64,000 nt of DNA from JBLZUR01 sp048565625 (GCF_048565625.1 NZ_JBLZUR010000002.1:310001-374000); one strand, 5' to 3'; positions 53,539 to 62,653 are shown, counted from the first letter of the stretch. The notes: generated by a model from the letters alone, not told the origin. Made by a program: numbers and translations.

Positions 53539-54111
53539 TTGGTCAAGCTCAACCGCATCTACACCCGCACGGGCGACGCGGGCACGACCGGCCTTGTGGA
53601 CGGTTCGCGCGTGTCGAAGGCGGACGCCCGCATGGCTGCGATCGGCGATGTGGACGAGGCGAACTCCATCGTCGGCGTCGCCCTCCTCCATGTGACGGAC
53701 GAGGGGTATCGCGCCACGCTCGCCCGCATCCAGAACGAGCTGTTCGATCTCGGCGCAGACCTCGCCACACCGGGCGAGCAGTTCGAGCCGGACGAGATGA
53801 CGCTCCGCATCACCGCCGTCCAGGTCGAGCGGCTGGAGGCGGAGATCGACGCGATGAACGAGGCGCTAGGCCCCTTGCGCAGCTTCATCCTTCCCGGCGG
53901 CGATCCGGCGGCGGCCCACGTCCATCTCGCCCGCGCCGTCGTCCGCCGTGCCGAACGCGCCGCCGTCGCCGCTTCGGCGGAAGTCGCGCTGAACCCCCAG
54001 GCGCTCGCCTACATCAACCGCCTCTCCGACCACCTCTTCGTCCTCGGCCGCGCGATCAACGCGGCGGGCAGGGGCGACATCCTCTGGGTCCCCGGCGCAA
54101 CGCGCAGTTAA
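53539..54111 (+). CDS. Cob(I)alamin adenosyltransferase, PduO type
   Basis: This 190-residue ATP:cob(I)alamin adenosyltransferase has the N-terminal IYTRTGDAGTTGLVDGSRVSK (ATP-binding), GDVDEANSIVG, and the cobalamin-side ARAVVRRAERAAV and NRLSDHLFVLGRAIN helix. It makes adenosylcobalamin. It starts with TTG at 53539. No other B12 gene is near, so it may serve salvage. Confidence 0.92.
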   Translation: MVKLNRIYTRTGDAGTTGLVDGSRVSKADARMAAIGDVDEANSIVGVALLHVTDEGYRATLARIQNELFDLGADLATPGEQFEPDEMTLRITAVQVERLEAEIDAMNEALGPLRSFILPGGDPAAAHVHLARAVVRRAERAAVAASAEVALNPQALAYINRLSDHLFVLGRAINAAGRGDILWVPGATRS

Positions 54112-54246
54112 ATCCTCCCCATCGAAGATGGGGAGGGGGACCATGCGCAGCATGGTGGAGGGGGGGTGCGAAGCACCGTTGCGCCGGCCCCTCCACCACG
54201 CCGCTTCGCGTCGCGGTCCCCCTCCCCGAGCAAGCTCAGGGAGGAT
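54112..54246. repeat. GC-rich inverted repeat pair before egtB
   Basis: The left arm ATCCTCCCC...GGGGAGGGGGACC...GGTGGAGGGG faces the right arm CCCCTCCACC...GGTCCCCCTCCCC...GGGAGGAT. It is the same family as 57491-57622 and a relative of 26267-26407, and fills the gap between the adenosyltransferase gene and egtB. Confidence 0.8.
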
Positions 54247-54290
54247 TGAGACCAGCAACCATCCCCCAACCCGTTCGTTACACCCCCGGG

Positions 54291-55550
54291 ATGGCCTCGC
54301 TACAATCCGAACCCCGCCTCGCGTCCGGCACGCTGCTGGACCGCTACGTGGCCACGCGCGCGCTCAGCGTCGCCCTCGTCGCCACGCTCTCGGATGCCGA
54401 CGCTACCGTTCAGCCCAACCCGGACGCGTCTCCCGCCAAATGGCACCTCGCCCACACCACTTGGTTCTTCGAGACATTCGTCCTGCGCGATCACGTCCCC
54501 GGCTACCGCGCGTTCGATGATCGCTACGCCTATCTCTTCAACAGCTATTACGAGGCGGAGGGTGCGCGCCACCCGCGCGACCGGCGCGGTATGCTCACTC
54601 GGCCCACGCTCGAGGCGATCCTCGCCTGGCGCGCGCATGTCGATCAGGCCCTGATCGCCGCCGACCTGCCCTCAGAGGCGCTCGCCCTCATCGAACTCGG
54701 CATCAACCATGAGCAGCAGCATCAGGAACTGCTCCTCACCGACATCCTCGCCACCTTCGCGGAGAACCCGCTGGCCGATCCGGTCTGGGATCATCCCCGC
54801 GCCGCCGCCTCGCCGATGCCCGGTCCGATCGGCTGGATCGAGCATCCCGGCGGCGTGGTGGAGATCGGTCATGCGGGCGACGGCTTCCACTTCGACTGCG
54901 AGGGGCCGCGCCACCGCACCCTCCTCCACCCCCACGCCATCGCCGATCGCCCGGTCACCAACCATGAATGGCGCGCGTTCATGGCCGATGGCGGCTACAC
55001 CCGCCCCGAACTCTGGCTGGCGGACGGCTGGGCCTGGGTGCGCGGGGAGGGGGTGGACGCCCCGCTTTACTGGCGGCGACATGGCGATGACTGGCTGAGC
55101 TTCGCGCTCGACGGTCTCCACCCCATCCGCCCCGGCGCGCCCGTCACCCATATCTCCTATTACGAGGCCGAGGCCTATGCCCGCTGGGCCGGTGCCCGCC
55201 TGCCGACCGAGGCCGAGTGGGAGACCGCCGCCGCCAGCGCCGACCCCCTCGCCGGCAACCAGCTCGATGCCGCCGGACCCGTTCGCCCACAGGCGCAGCG
55301 CGGCACCGATTGCCAGTTCTTCGGCGAGGTCTGGGAATGGTCCGGAAGCGCCTATCTCCCATATCCCGGCTTCCGCGCGGCGGAGGGTGCGGTCGGCGAA
55401 TACAACGGCAAGTTCATGTCAGGCCAGTTCGTGCTGAAGGGCGCGTCCTGCGCCACCCCGCGCGGCCATTCGCGCGCCAGCTACCGCAACTTCTTCTACC
55501 CCCATCAGCGCTGGCAGTTCACCGGCCTCCGCCTTGCCAAGGACATCTGA
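54291..55550 (+). CDS. egtB: Ergothioneine biosynthesis sulfoxide synthase EgtB-like
   Basis: This 419-residue protein has an N-terminal DinB-like domain with the iron ligands H52 (KWHLAHTTWFFE), H140 and H144 (GINHEQQHQELL), and a C-terminal formylglycine-generating-enzyme fold (YYEAEAYARWAGARLPTEAEWE, GEVWEWSGSAYLPYPGF). EgtB couples hercynine to a thiol (gamma-Glu-Cys or Cys) with oxygen. It is coupled to egtD one base downstream. No egtA, egtC or egtE is here, so the thiol donor and the lyase are unassigned. Confidence 0.92.
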   Translation: MASLQSEPRLASGTLLDRYVATRALSVALVATLSDADATVQPNPDASPAKWHLAHTTWFFETFVLRDHVPGYRAFDDRYAYLFNSYYEAEGARHPRDRRGMLTRPTLEAILAWRAHVDQALIAADLPSEALALIELGINHEQQHQELLLTDILATFAENPLADPVWDHPRAAASPMPGPIGWIEHPGGVVEIGHAGDGFHFDCEGPRHRTLLHPHAIADRPVTNHEWRAFMADGGYTRPELWLADGWAWVRGEGVDAPLYWRRHGDDWLSFALDGLHPIRPGAPVTHISYYEAEAYARWAGARLPTEAEWETAAASADPLAGNQLDAAGPVRPQAQRGTDCQFFGEVWEWSGSAYLPYPGFRAAEGAVGEYNGKFMSGQFVLKGASCATPRGHSRASYRNFFYPHQRWQFTGLRLAKDI

Positions 55551-55551
55551 C

Positions 55552-56517
55552 ATGCTGCTGGAGAAGATCCCCGCCAGGGCCGACACCGCCTTCCGCGCCG
55601 ACGTCCTCTCCGGCCTCGCCTCCCGACCGCGGGCCATTCCCGCCCGCTGGCTCTACGATCACGAAGGCTCCGCGATCTTCGAGGAGATCACCCGCCTTCC
55701 CGAATACTACCCGACGCGCACCGAAAGCGCGCTGCTCCGGGATCGGTGCGAGGATGTCGCCGCCCTGGTCGGCCCCGGTCGCGCGGTCATCGAATTCGGC
55801 TCCGGCTCCTCCACCAAGACGCCACATCTCCTCGGCTGCATCGAACCGGCGGCTTACGTCCCCATCGACATCTCGGGCGAGTTCCTCCGCGAATCTGCCG
55901 CCGCCCTCGCGCGCGATTTCCCGACCCTGCCGGTGATCCCGCTGGAGGCCGACTTCATGCACCCGATCGTCCCGCCCGACGGCGTGGCGAAGCTGCCGAA
56001 GCTCGGCTTCTTCCCCGGCTCGACCATCGGCAACATGGTGCCGCTGACCGCGGTCAACCTGCTCCGCGCCATGCTGGAGAGCCTCGGTTACGGCTCGATG
56101 CTGCTGATCGGCTTCGACATGCTCAAGGGGCGGGAGGTGCTGATCCCCGCCTATGACGATGCGGCGGGCGTCACCGCCCGCTTCAACCTCAACCTCCTCC
56201 ACCGCATCAACCGGGAGCTGGGCGGCGACATCCCCGTCGATGCCTTCCGCCACCGTGCGATCTGGAATGACGACCATTCGCGCATCGAGATGCACCTGCA
56301 GGCCCGCGCCGACATCGCCCTTACCGTCGCCGGCGAGCGCTTCGAGATCGCGGCGGGCGAGACCATCCACACCGAGAACAGCCACAAATACGGCCTCCGC
56401 GACGCCCGCCTCCTGCTCCGCGCCGGCGGCTGGGCCCCGCTGAAGGAATGGACCGATCCCAAGGGCCTCTTCGCGATCATCCTCGCCGAAGCGCAGCCGC
56501 CACGCACTGCGCCGTAA
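55552..56517 (+). CDS. egtD: L-histidine N-alpha-methyltransferase EgtD
   Basis: This 321-residue enzyme trimethylates histidine to hercynine with three SAM. It has the EgtD pattern: YDHEGSAIFEEITRLPEYYPTRTE at the start, the SAM loop VIEFGSGSSTKT, GSTIGNM, GFDMLKGREVL, and the C-terminal GETIHTENSHKY. ATG at 55552 lies one base after the egtB stop. EgtB and EgtD together make the sulfoxide precursor of the redox thiol ergothioneine. Confidence 0.94.
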   Translation: MLLEKIPARADTAFRADVLSGLASRPRAIPARWLYDHEGSAIFEEITRLPEYYPTRTESALLRDRCEDVAALVGPGRAVIEFGSGSSTKTPHLLGCIEPAAYVPIDISGEFLRESAAALARDFPTLPVIPLEADFMHPIVPPDGVAKLPKLGFFPGSTIGNMVPLTAVNLLRAMLESLGYGSMLLIGFDMLKGREVLIPAYDDAAGVTARFNLNLLHRINRELGGDIPVDAFRHRAIWNDDHSRIEMHLQARADIALTVAGERFEIAAGETIHTENSHKYGLRDARLLLRAGGWAPLKEWTDPKGLFAIILAEAQPPRTAP

Positions 56518-56521
56518 AACG

Positions 56522-56546
56522 ATCCTCCCCCTTGCGGGGGGAGGAT
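56522..56546 (+). terminator. Hairpin after egtD
   Basis: ATCCTCCCCC-TTGC-GGGGGGAGGAT, a 10-bp stem with no T-tract. It resembles a shortened member of the GC-rich repeat family, so whether it terminates or is only a repeat is open. Confidence 0.4.
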
Positions 56547-56613
56547 GCCATCCGCCCTTGCCTCATTCCCTCATTTCCCCCAATCCCCGCCCCACAATCA
56601 GGGGAGTTCTGCG

Positions 56614-57483
56614 ATGAAGACAGTCGGCGTGATCGGTGCGGGTCAGATGGGCGCGGGGATTGCGCAGGTGAGCGCGGCGGCCGGCCTCGACGTGGTCCTT
56701 TCCGACCGCGAGCTGGCTCTCGCCGAAAAGGGCAAGGCCGGGATCGCCAAGCTCCTCGACCGCCAGGTCGACAAGGGCAAGCTCGAAGCCGCCACCCGCG
56801 ACGCGACCCTCGCCCGCATCAAGCCCGTCGGCGATCTCACCGCCATGTCCGCCGCCGATCTGGTGATCGAGGCCGCGACAGAGCGGGAGGATATCAAGCG
56901 CACGATCTTCGCCGATGTCGGCAAGGTGCTCGGCGCCTCCGCCATCCTCGCCTCCAACACCTCCTCGATCTCGATCACGCGCCTCGCCCAGGCGTCGCCC
57001 GATCCCGCCCGCTTCATCGGCATGCACTTCTTCAACCCCGTGCCACTGATGCCGCTGCTGGAGATCATCCGCGGCCTCGCCACCTCGGACGAGACGGTCG
57101 CCGCCGCCCAGGCCTTCGCGCAGAAGGTCGGCAAGGAGACCGTCCTCGCCAACGACTCGCCCTGCTTCGTCGTCAACCGCATCCTCCTGCCGCTCCTCAA
57201 CGAGGCGTTCTTCGCGCTTGGCGAGGGTGTCGGCTCGATCGAGGACATCGACAAGGGCGTGAAGCTCGGCCTCGGCCACCCGATGGGCCCGCTGACCCTT
57301 GCAGACATGATCGGCCTCGACACCATCCTGCTGATCCTGAAGGTTCTGCAGGAGGATTTCGGCGACCCCAAATACCGCCCCGCGCCCCTGCTGGTGAAGT
57401 ATGTCGAAGCCGGCTGGCTGGGCCGCAAGACCGGACGAGGCTTCTACGACTATTCCGGCCCGGAACCCGTGCCGACGCGGTGA
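56614..57483 (+). CDS. 3-hydroxybutyryl-CoA dehydrogenase
   Basis: This 289-residue NAD-dependent 3-hydroxyacyl-CoA dehydrogenase has the Rossmann motif GVIGAGQMGAGIAQVSA, the catalytic His in GMHFFNPVPLMPLLEI with the partner Glu, and a C-terminal HPMGPLTLADMIGLD. It oxidises or reduces short 3-hydroxyacyl-CoAs in beta-oxidation, butyrate or PHB-related routes. It lies alone here. ATG at 56614 follows AGGGGAG. Confidence 0.93.
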   Translation: MKTVGVIGAGQMGAGIAQVSAAAGLDVVLSDRELALAEKGKAGIAKLLDRQVDKGKLEAATRDATLARIKPVGDLTAMSAADLVIEAATEREDIKRTIFADVGKVLGASAILASNTSSISITRLAQASPDPARFIGMHFFNPVPLMPLLEIIRGLATSDETVAAAQAFAQKVGKETVLANDSPCFVVNRILLPLLNEAFFALGEGVGSIEDIDKGVKLGLGHPMGPLTLADMIGLDTILLILKVLQEDFGDPKYRPAPLLVKYVEAGWLGRKTGRGFYDYSGPEPVPTR

Positions 57484-57490
57484 CGTAAGA

Positions 57491-57622
57491 TCCTACCCTG
57501 GAAGGGGAGGGCGACCAGCGAAGCTGGTGGAGGGGTAGGTGCCGCAAGTGCCACCGCCCGCATGTGCGGCACCTACCCCTCCACCGCCTGCGGCGGTCCC
57601 CCTCCCCCTCCGGGGGGAGGAA
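57491..57622. repeat. GC-rich inverted repeat pair before argB
   Basis: The arm GGAAGGGGAGGG...GGTGGAGGGGTAGGTGCCGC is mirrored by GCGGCACCTACCCCTCCACC...CCCCCTCCCCCTCC. The inner 20 bases of each arm pair perfectly. Same family as 54112-54246. Confidence 0.85.
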
Positions 57623-57670
57623 TGTCACGGCCGCTTCCTATAGCCGCATCGCTCCCCTAAAGGCGCGCGC

Positions 57671-58576
57671 ATGATCGACGCGAACACCCCCCAGTCCGAA
57701 CTGCTCGCCAAGGCCGAGACGCTGACGGAGGCGCTGCCCTATCTGCAGCTCTACCGCGGCCAGACCTTCGTCATCAAATATGGCGGTCACGCGATGGGCG
57801 ATCCGGACAAGGCGCGCCAGTTCGCCGCCGACGTGACGCTGCTCCAGGCGGTCGGCATCCTTCCCGTCGTCGTCCACGGCGGCGGTCCGCAGATCGGCGC
57901 CATGCTGAAGCGGCTGGGTGTCGAGAGCCGCTTCGTCGACGGGCTGCGCGTGACGGATGCCGAGACGGCGGACATCGCCGAGATGGTCCTTGCCGGATCG
58001 ATCAACAAGGAGATCGTCGGCTGGATCGGCACCGCCGGCGGCCGTGCGGTCGGCATCTCCGGCAAGGATGGCTGGCTCGTCACCGCCACCAAGCTCACCC
58101 GCACCGAGGCCGATCGCAACATCGGCATCGAGCGTCACGTCGACCTCGGCTATGTCGGCGAACCCACCCATGTCGACCGCACCGTCATCGACACGCTGAC
58201 CGCCGCTGGCATGATTCCGGTGGTCGCCCCGATCGCCATCGGTCAGGACGGCTGGACCTACAACATCAACGCCGACACGATGGCGGGCGCGCTCGCCTCC
58301 GCGCTCGGGGCGTCGCGGCTGTTCCTGCTGACGGACGTGCCCGGCGTGCTCGACAAGAGCAAGAACCTGCTGACCGACCTCGTGCCGCAGGACGTCGAGT
58401 TCCTGCGCGCCAACGGCACCATCACCGGCGGCATGATCCCCAAGGTGCAGACCTGCGTGGACGCTGTGCAGGCGGGCGTGGACGCCGCCGTCATCCTCGA
58501 CGGCCGCATCCCCCACGCCATGCTCCTCGAACTCTTCACCCAGCGCGGCGCGGGGACTTTGGTGCGGGCGGGATAA
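57671..58576 (+). CDS. argB: Acetylglutamate kinase
   Basis: This 301-residue amino acid kinase phosphorylates N-acetylglutamate in arginine synthesis. YGGHAMGD (the phosphate Lys-Gly loop), VVHGGGPQIGAMLKRLG, and INADTMAGALASALGASRLFLLTDVPGVL are diagnostic. No partner arg genes lie alongside. Its start follows a repeat pair directly, so the promoter is probably close to or within that pair. Confidence 0.96.
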   Translation: MIDANTPQSELLAKAETLTEALPYLQLYRGQTFVIKYGGHAMGDPDKARQFAADVTLLQAVGILPVVVHGGGPQIGAMLKRLGVESRFVDGLRVTDAETADIAEMVLAGSINKEIVGWIGTAGGRAVGISGKDGWLVTATKLTRTEADRNIGIERHVDLGYVGEPTHVDRTVIDTLTAAGMIPVVAPIAIGQDGWTYNINADTMAGALASALGASRLFLLTDVPGVLDKSKNLLTDLVPQDVEFLRANGTITGGMIPKVQTCVDAVQAGVDAAVILDGRIPHAMLLELFTQRGAGTLVRAG

Positions 58577-58931
58577 GACTCGGCCGGGACGGCGCGTATC
58601 TCTGTCGTACAGGCTCGCCGATGCGCTACCGTCTGTTCATGCCGGTACGACACGCTCCTACGCCGTTCGCCCAGAGCCTGTCGAAGGGCCTGTGCCGACC
58701 GTATCACTGGCGCTTCGACTGGCTCAGCGCGAACGGGCGTGTGGGATATGAGGCTCGCTGCGATCCGCAACTTTCACAACTTAACGCCACCTCCGCCACG
58801 CCGAACGAAGCGATTCCCGGCGTGACGTAGCGCAAACTTGGCAAACTTCCGCGCACCCAACCGCCCGCATCGCGCCGTTGTCCTGAAGCTCGCCCGCGCC
58901 TAGGTTGGCCGCTCGCCACAAGAGGAATCCA
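58577..58931. other. 355-base intergenic region with a repeat pair
   Basis: It holds one inverted pair of the CTGAGCCTGTCGAAG family at 58663-58736 (arms CCGTTCGCCCAGAGCCTGTC... and ...GACTGGCTCAGCGCGAACGG, both slightly decayed). The rest, including 58800-58920 upstream of yggT, holds nothing I recognise. Confidence 0.7.
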
Positions 58932-59237
58932 ATGGTTCTCGTCACCCTCTACCAGATCATCGATCTCCTGCTGACCGTGCTCTGGTGGATCATCATGATC
59001 CAGGCGATCCTGTCCTGGCTCGTGGTGTTCAACGTCATCAACACGCACAGCCCGTTCATCCGCAACGTAATGGTCGCGCTCGATCGGATCACCGAGCCGC
59101 TCTACCGGCCGTTCCGCCGCATCCTGCCGGACTTCGGCGGGCTCGACTTCTCGCCGCTGATTGTGCTGCTGCTGATCTACATCATCCAGAACATCCTGCT
59201 GCCGAACGCCATGCGCACCATGGTGGCTCCGTACTGA
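58932..59237 (+). CDS. YggT family membrane protein
   Basis: This 101-residue protein has two membrane helices (LYQIIDLLLTVLWWIIMIQAILSW and PLIVLLLIYIIQNILL) with the conserved TEPLYRPFRRILPDFGGLDFSPL loop between. YggT-family proteins are linked to osmotic or envelope function. AGAGGAATCC precedes ATG 58932. It overlaps the folD start by one base. Confidence 0.9.
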   Translation: MVLVTLYQIIDLLLTVLWWIIMIQAILSWLVVFNVINTHSPFIRNVMVALDRITEPLYRPFRRILPDFGGLDFSPLIVLLLIYIIQNILLPNAMRTMVAPY

Positions 59238-60133
59238 TGACGACGGGCGAGATCATCGACGGCAAGGCCTTCGCAGCCGAGGTTCGTGCGCGGGTGGCGG
59301 AGGGTGTCGCCGCCTTCCGCGCCAAGGCCGCCCGCGCGCCGGGCCTCGCGGTCGTGCTGGTCGGGGAGGATCCGGCGAGCGCCGTCTACGTCCGCTCCAA
59401 GGGTAAGGCGACGCGCGAAGCGGGCATGGAAAGCTTCGCGCATCGCCTCCCCGCCGAGGCCAGCCAGGACGACCTCATCGCCCTGGTCGAGCGGTTGAAC
59501 ACCGACGGCGCGGTGGACGGCATCCTCGTCCAGCTGCCCCTTCCGAAGCAGATCGACGAACGCGCGGTGATCGCCGCCATCGCGCCCGACAAGGACGTGG
59601 ACGGCTTCCACCCGGAGAATGCCGGCCGCCTCGCCTCCGGTCTAGACGGCTTCGTGCCCTGCACGCCGCTCGGCTGCCTGATGATGCTGAAGGATCGGTT
59701 GGGCGATCTCTCCGGCCTCGACGCGGTGGTGATCGGCCGGTCGAACATCGTCGGCAAGCCGATGGCGCAGCTTCTCCTCGGCGAAAGCTGCACCGTCACC
59801 ATTGCCCACTCACGCACCCGCAACCTCCCTGCCGTGATCGGCCGCGCCGATATCATCGTGGCGGCGGTCGGCCGTCCGCAGATGATCAAGGGCGACTGGA
59901 TCAAGCCCGGGGCCACCGTCATCGACGTCGGCATCAATCGCGTCCCGGCGGAAGAAGAGGGCAAGACCCGGCTGGTCGGCGACGTCGATTTCGCCGGCGC
60001 ACTCCCCCATGTCGCGGCGATCACGCCCGTCCCCGGCGGCGTCGGCCCGATGACCATCGCCGTCCTCCTCCGCAATACCCTCGTCGCCGCGCACCGACAT
60101 GCAGGTCTGCCGTTCGAGGTCGAAGGCCTTTGA
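59237..60133 (+). CDS. folD: Bifunctional methylenetetrahydrofolate dehydrogenase/cyclohydrolase
   Basis: This 298-residue NADP-dependent enzyme interconverts 5,10-methylene-, methenyl- and 10-formyl-THF. The catalytic Lys is in YVRSKGKATREAGM, with GILVQLPLPKQ, DVDGFHPENAGRL, and the Rossmann VVIGRSNIVGKPMAQLLL and TPVPGGVGPMT. ATG overlaps the yggT stop; its own stop overlaps marC. Confidence 0.97.
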   Translation: MTTGEIIDGKAFAAEVRARVAEGVAAFRAKAARAPGLAVVLVGEDPASAVYVRSKGKATREAGMESFAHRLPAEASQDDLIALVERLNTDGAVDGILVQLPLPKQIDERAVIAAIAPDKDVDGFHPENAGRLASGLDGFVPCTPLGCLMMLKDRLGDLSGLDAVVIGRSNIVGKPMAQLLLGESCTVTIAHSRTRNLPAVIGRADIIVAAVGRPQMIKGDWIKPGATVIDVGINRVPAEEEGKTRLVGDVDFAGALPHVAAITPVPGGVGPMTIAVLLRNTLVAAHRHAGLPFEVEGL

Positions 60134-60747
60134 TCGAGCTGTTCATCTCGGCTGTCGCCACCTTCTTCGTCATCATCGATCCGCCGGGCTGCGCGCCGAT
60201 CTTCGCCAGCCTGACGGGCGGGACCAGCAACGCCCATCGCCGCGCGATGGCCGTGCGCGCCGTTTTCGTAGCTGCACTCATCCTGCTGTTCTTCGCGCTG
60301 GTGGGAGAGGCGTTCCTCCGCCTGATCGGCATCAGCCTCGACGCGTTTCGCATCGCCGGCGGCATCATGCTCTTCCTCATCGCGCTCGAAATGGTGTTCG
60401 AGAAGCGTACTGAGCGGCGGGAGAGCCGCGCGGAAGAGGTCAAGACCCGCGCGCCGGACGACATCTCGATCTTCCCCATGGCGATCCCGATGATCGCCGG
60501 CCCGGGCTCGATCGCCTCCGCCATGCTGCTGACCTCGCGGCGGGAAGGGCCGGAGGAGATCGGCGTCGTTCTCGCCGCCCTCGCAGTGGTGCTCTTCGCC
60601 ACCCTCGCATCCCTTCTCGCGGCGGGCGCGATCATGAAGCTGATCGGCGCAAAGGCCGAAGCGGTGATCACGCGCCTCCTCGGCGTCATCCTCGCGGCGC
60701 TCGCGGCACAGTTCGTAATCGACGGGATCAGGGCCAGCCTTGGCTAG
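60130..60747 (+). CDS. MarC family membrane protein
   Basis: This 205-residue integral membrane protein has six helices in two repeated halves. IDPPGCAPIFASLTGG and FPMAIPMIAGPGSIASAMLL are the paired MarC motifs. MarC is not involved in antibiotic resistance despite its name; its function is unknown. It starts with TTG at 60130, overlapping the folD stop by 3 bases. Confidence 0.9.
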   Translation: MIELFISAVATFFVIIDPPGCAPIFASLTGGTSNAHRRAMAVRAVFVAALILLFFALVGEAFLRLIGISLDAFRIAGGIMLFLIALEMVFEKRTERRESRAEEVKTRAPDDISIFPMAIPMIAGPGSIASAMLLTSRREGPEEIGVVLAALAVVLFATLASLLAAGAIMKLIGAKAEAVITRLLGVILAALAAQFVIDGIRASLG

Positions 60748-60757
60748 GCCGCGCGCT

Positions 60758-61543
60758 TTACCCCAGCGTGACGTCCAGTATCAGCATCAGGCCGAGGCCC
60801 GACATCAGCCCCAAACTCGCCCGGCTGCCGCCCAGCCGGCTATGCGTGTCGGGAATGATCTCGGACGCGACGACATAGATCATCGCGCCCGCCGCGAACC
60901 CGAGGCCCCAGGGCAGCAGCGCCTGGGAAAGGGTGACGATGGCCGCGCCGATGGTGCCCGCCACCGGTTCGACCAGCCCCGAGGCCAAAGCGGCGAGAAG
61001 GGCGGTCCGGCGCGAATAGCCGAGGCTGGCCAGCGCACCCGCCACCGCCAGACCCTCCGGCATGTTCTGGAGGCCGATTCCCATGGCCGTGGTCATCCCG
61101 GCCTTCATGTCGCCGCCGCCGAAGCTGACGCCGACGGCCAAGCCCTCGGGGAAGTTGTGAAGCGTGATCGCCGCCACGAACAGCCAGATGCGGCGGAACC
61201 GGGCCTCCGCAATGCCGGTCGGCCCGAGGCCGAGGCGATCGAGCGGCGGCACGATGGCGTTCAGCTGGCTGAGCACAAGGCCGCCCAGCATGATGGCCGC
61301 TACGACCATGCCCGCCGCCACGGCGCGGGTGGCACCCTGCGCCTCGGCCTGTTCGATGCCGGGGATGATCAGCGAGAAGAAGGAGGCGGCGAGCATGACG
61401 CCTGCCGCGAAGCCCAGCATAAGGTTCTGCTGGGCTTCGGTCGGTCGGCCGATCGACAGGATCGGCAGGGCACCGACGGCGGTGGCGAGCCCGGCAAGCA
61501 GGCTCCCCACGCTACCGGCAATGATCGCCCCCTGGTCGGTCAA
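60758..61543 (-). CDS. ZIP family metal transporter
   Basis: This 261-residue ZIP transporter has eight helices and the binuclear metal motifs HNFPEGLAVG and NMPEGLAVAG (helices 4 and 5). Relatives move Zn, Fe or Mn into the cytoplasm. It starts with TTG at 61543, overlapping the stop of the upstream manganese catalase gene as TTGA. The coupling suggests it supplies metal for that enzyme, which is inference. Confidence 0.92.
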   Translation of the reverse strand: MTDQGAIIAGSVGSLLAGLATAVGALPILSIGRPTEAQQNLMLGFAAGVMLAASFFSLIIPGIEQAEAQGATRAVAAGMVVAAIMLGGLVLSQLNAIVPPLDRLGLGPTGIAEARFRRIWLFVAAITLHNFPEGLAVGVSFGGGDMKAGMTTAMGIGLQNMPEGLAVAGALASLGYSRRTALLAALASGLVEPVAGTIGAAIVTLSQALLPWGLGFAAGAMIYVVASEIIPDTHSRLGGSRASLGLMSGLGLMLILDVTLG

Positions 61544-62505
61544 CGCGGGGCGAGTGCGTCGGCCTTGGCGGCCGCTTCCTTGATGTCCGTCGCACCGCCC
61601 TTGTCGCCGTTGGTCGTCAGGCCGGCACCGGGCCCGGCACCCAGGTCGGCACCGGTCAGCGGATCGGCCGCAGGGTCGGATGCGAGGCGGACGGTCATGC
61701 GGTCATACGCGTCCTTCTCGTCCCCGCTCAGCGTGACGGACGCCGTCCCGTCGCCACCCTCGTCGAAGGGCAGGCTGCCGGGGATGTCATCCACGCGCTG
61801 CCACTGCTCGCCGGAGTTCCACGGACCTTCCACGTCGCCGACACCTTGGGAAGTGTTGACATAGACGCTCGCGAACTTGGCGATACCCGGCAACTTGCCC
61901 GGCGGGAAGTTGTCTTCGATCGAGTAGAGCGCCTTCTCGAACGACTTCTGATGCGCCACCTCGCGCGTCATCAGGAAGCCGAGCGCTTCCTTGATGCCGG
62001 GGTCGTCCGTGATGTTGATCAATCGCTCATAGACGATTTTTGCCCGGCTCTCCGCGGCGATGTTCGACCGCAGGTCGACCGTCGGCTCGGACCGGCTGTC
62101 CACATAGGCTGCCGTCCACGGCACGCCGGCCGAATCGATCAGGGCAGGCCCGCCACCGAACAGCAGGCTCTCCTTGGCGCTGGTGCCGGACGCGCCGATC
62201 GTTTGGTAGAGTTCGGCCTCGCTCTTCTGCGCTTCCGACAAGGTCGCCTTGGCACCCTTGTTCAGCATGGCGACGATCGACCCGATCACCTCCAGATGGC
62301 TGAGTTCCTCGGTCGCGATGTCGAGCAGCATGTCCTTGCGGCCGGGATCATCCTCGCCGAGGCCCTGCGTGAAATAGCGCATCGCGGCGGCAAGCTCTCC
62401 GTCCGCGCCGCCGAACTGTTCGAGAAGCAGGGTGGCAAGCTTCGGGTTCGGCTCCGACACGCGCACGGTGTACTGGAGCCGCTTGTTGTGCATGAACATC
62501 GGCAT
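61540..62505 (-). CDS. Manganese catalase
   Basis: This 321-residue di-manganese catalase (ferritin-like four-helix bundle) destroys H2O2 without haem. Metal ligands are in IATEELSHLEVIGSI and LMTREVAHQKSFEKAL, with a first Glu at FGGADGELAAAMRYF. The C-terminal ~55 residues (PAADPLTGADLGAGPGAG and on) are disordered. The start is ATG 62505 or 62499, the latter better spaced to GGAG. A GGAAC-N16-TGTT box lies 27 bases upstream. Confidence 0.92.
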   Translation of the reverse strand: MPMFMHNKRLQYTVRVSEPNPKLATLLLEQFGGADGELAAAMRYFTQGLGEDDPGRKDMLLDIATEELSHLEVIGSIVAMLNKGAKATLSEAQKSEAELYQTIGASGTSAKESLLFGGGPALIDSAGVPWTAAYVDSRSEPTVDLRSNIAAESRAKIVYERLINITDDPGIKEALGFLMTREVAHQKSFEKALYSIEDNFPPGKLPGIAKFASVYVNTSQGVGDVEGPWNSGEQWQRVDDIPGSLPFDEGGDGTASVTLSGDEKDAYDRMTVRLASDPAADPLTGADLGAGPGAGLTTNGDKGGATDIKEAAAKADALAPR

Positions 62506-62531
62506 AACTCCGTTGTGTGGGGAGGCCTCAG

Positions 62532-62556
62532 AACATACGGGTTTTATGCCTGTTCC
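62532..62556 (-). promoter_or_regulatory. GGAAC-N16-TGTT promoter-like element for the catalase-ZIP operon
   Basis: On the minus strand GGAAC (62556-62552) and TGTT (62535-62532), 27 bases before ATG 62505. It matches the recalled EcfG consensus except one -10 base. Confidence 0.5.
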
Positions 62557-62653
62557 GGCTCTTGTCCGATTATTTTACTTCCGCGGAGCTTCTATCAAGA
62601 GTTAAGCTATGTACCTGTTCTTTGTGACGCCGATGCAACGACAATAAAGCGGC

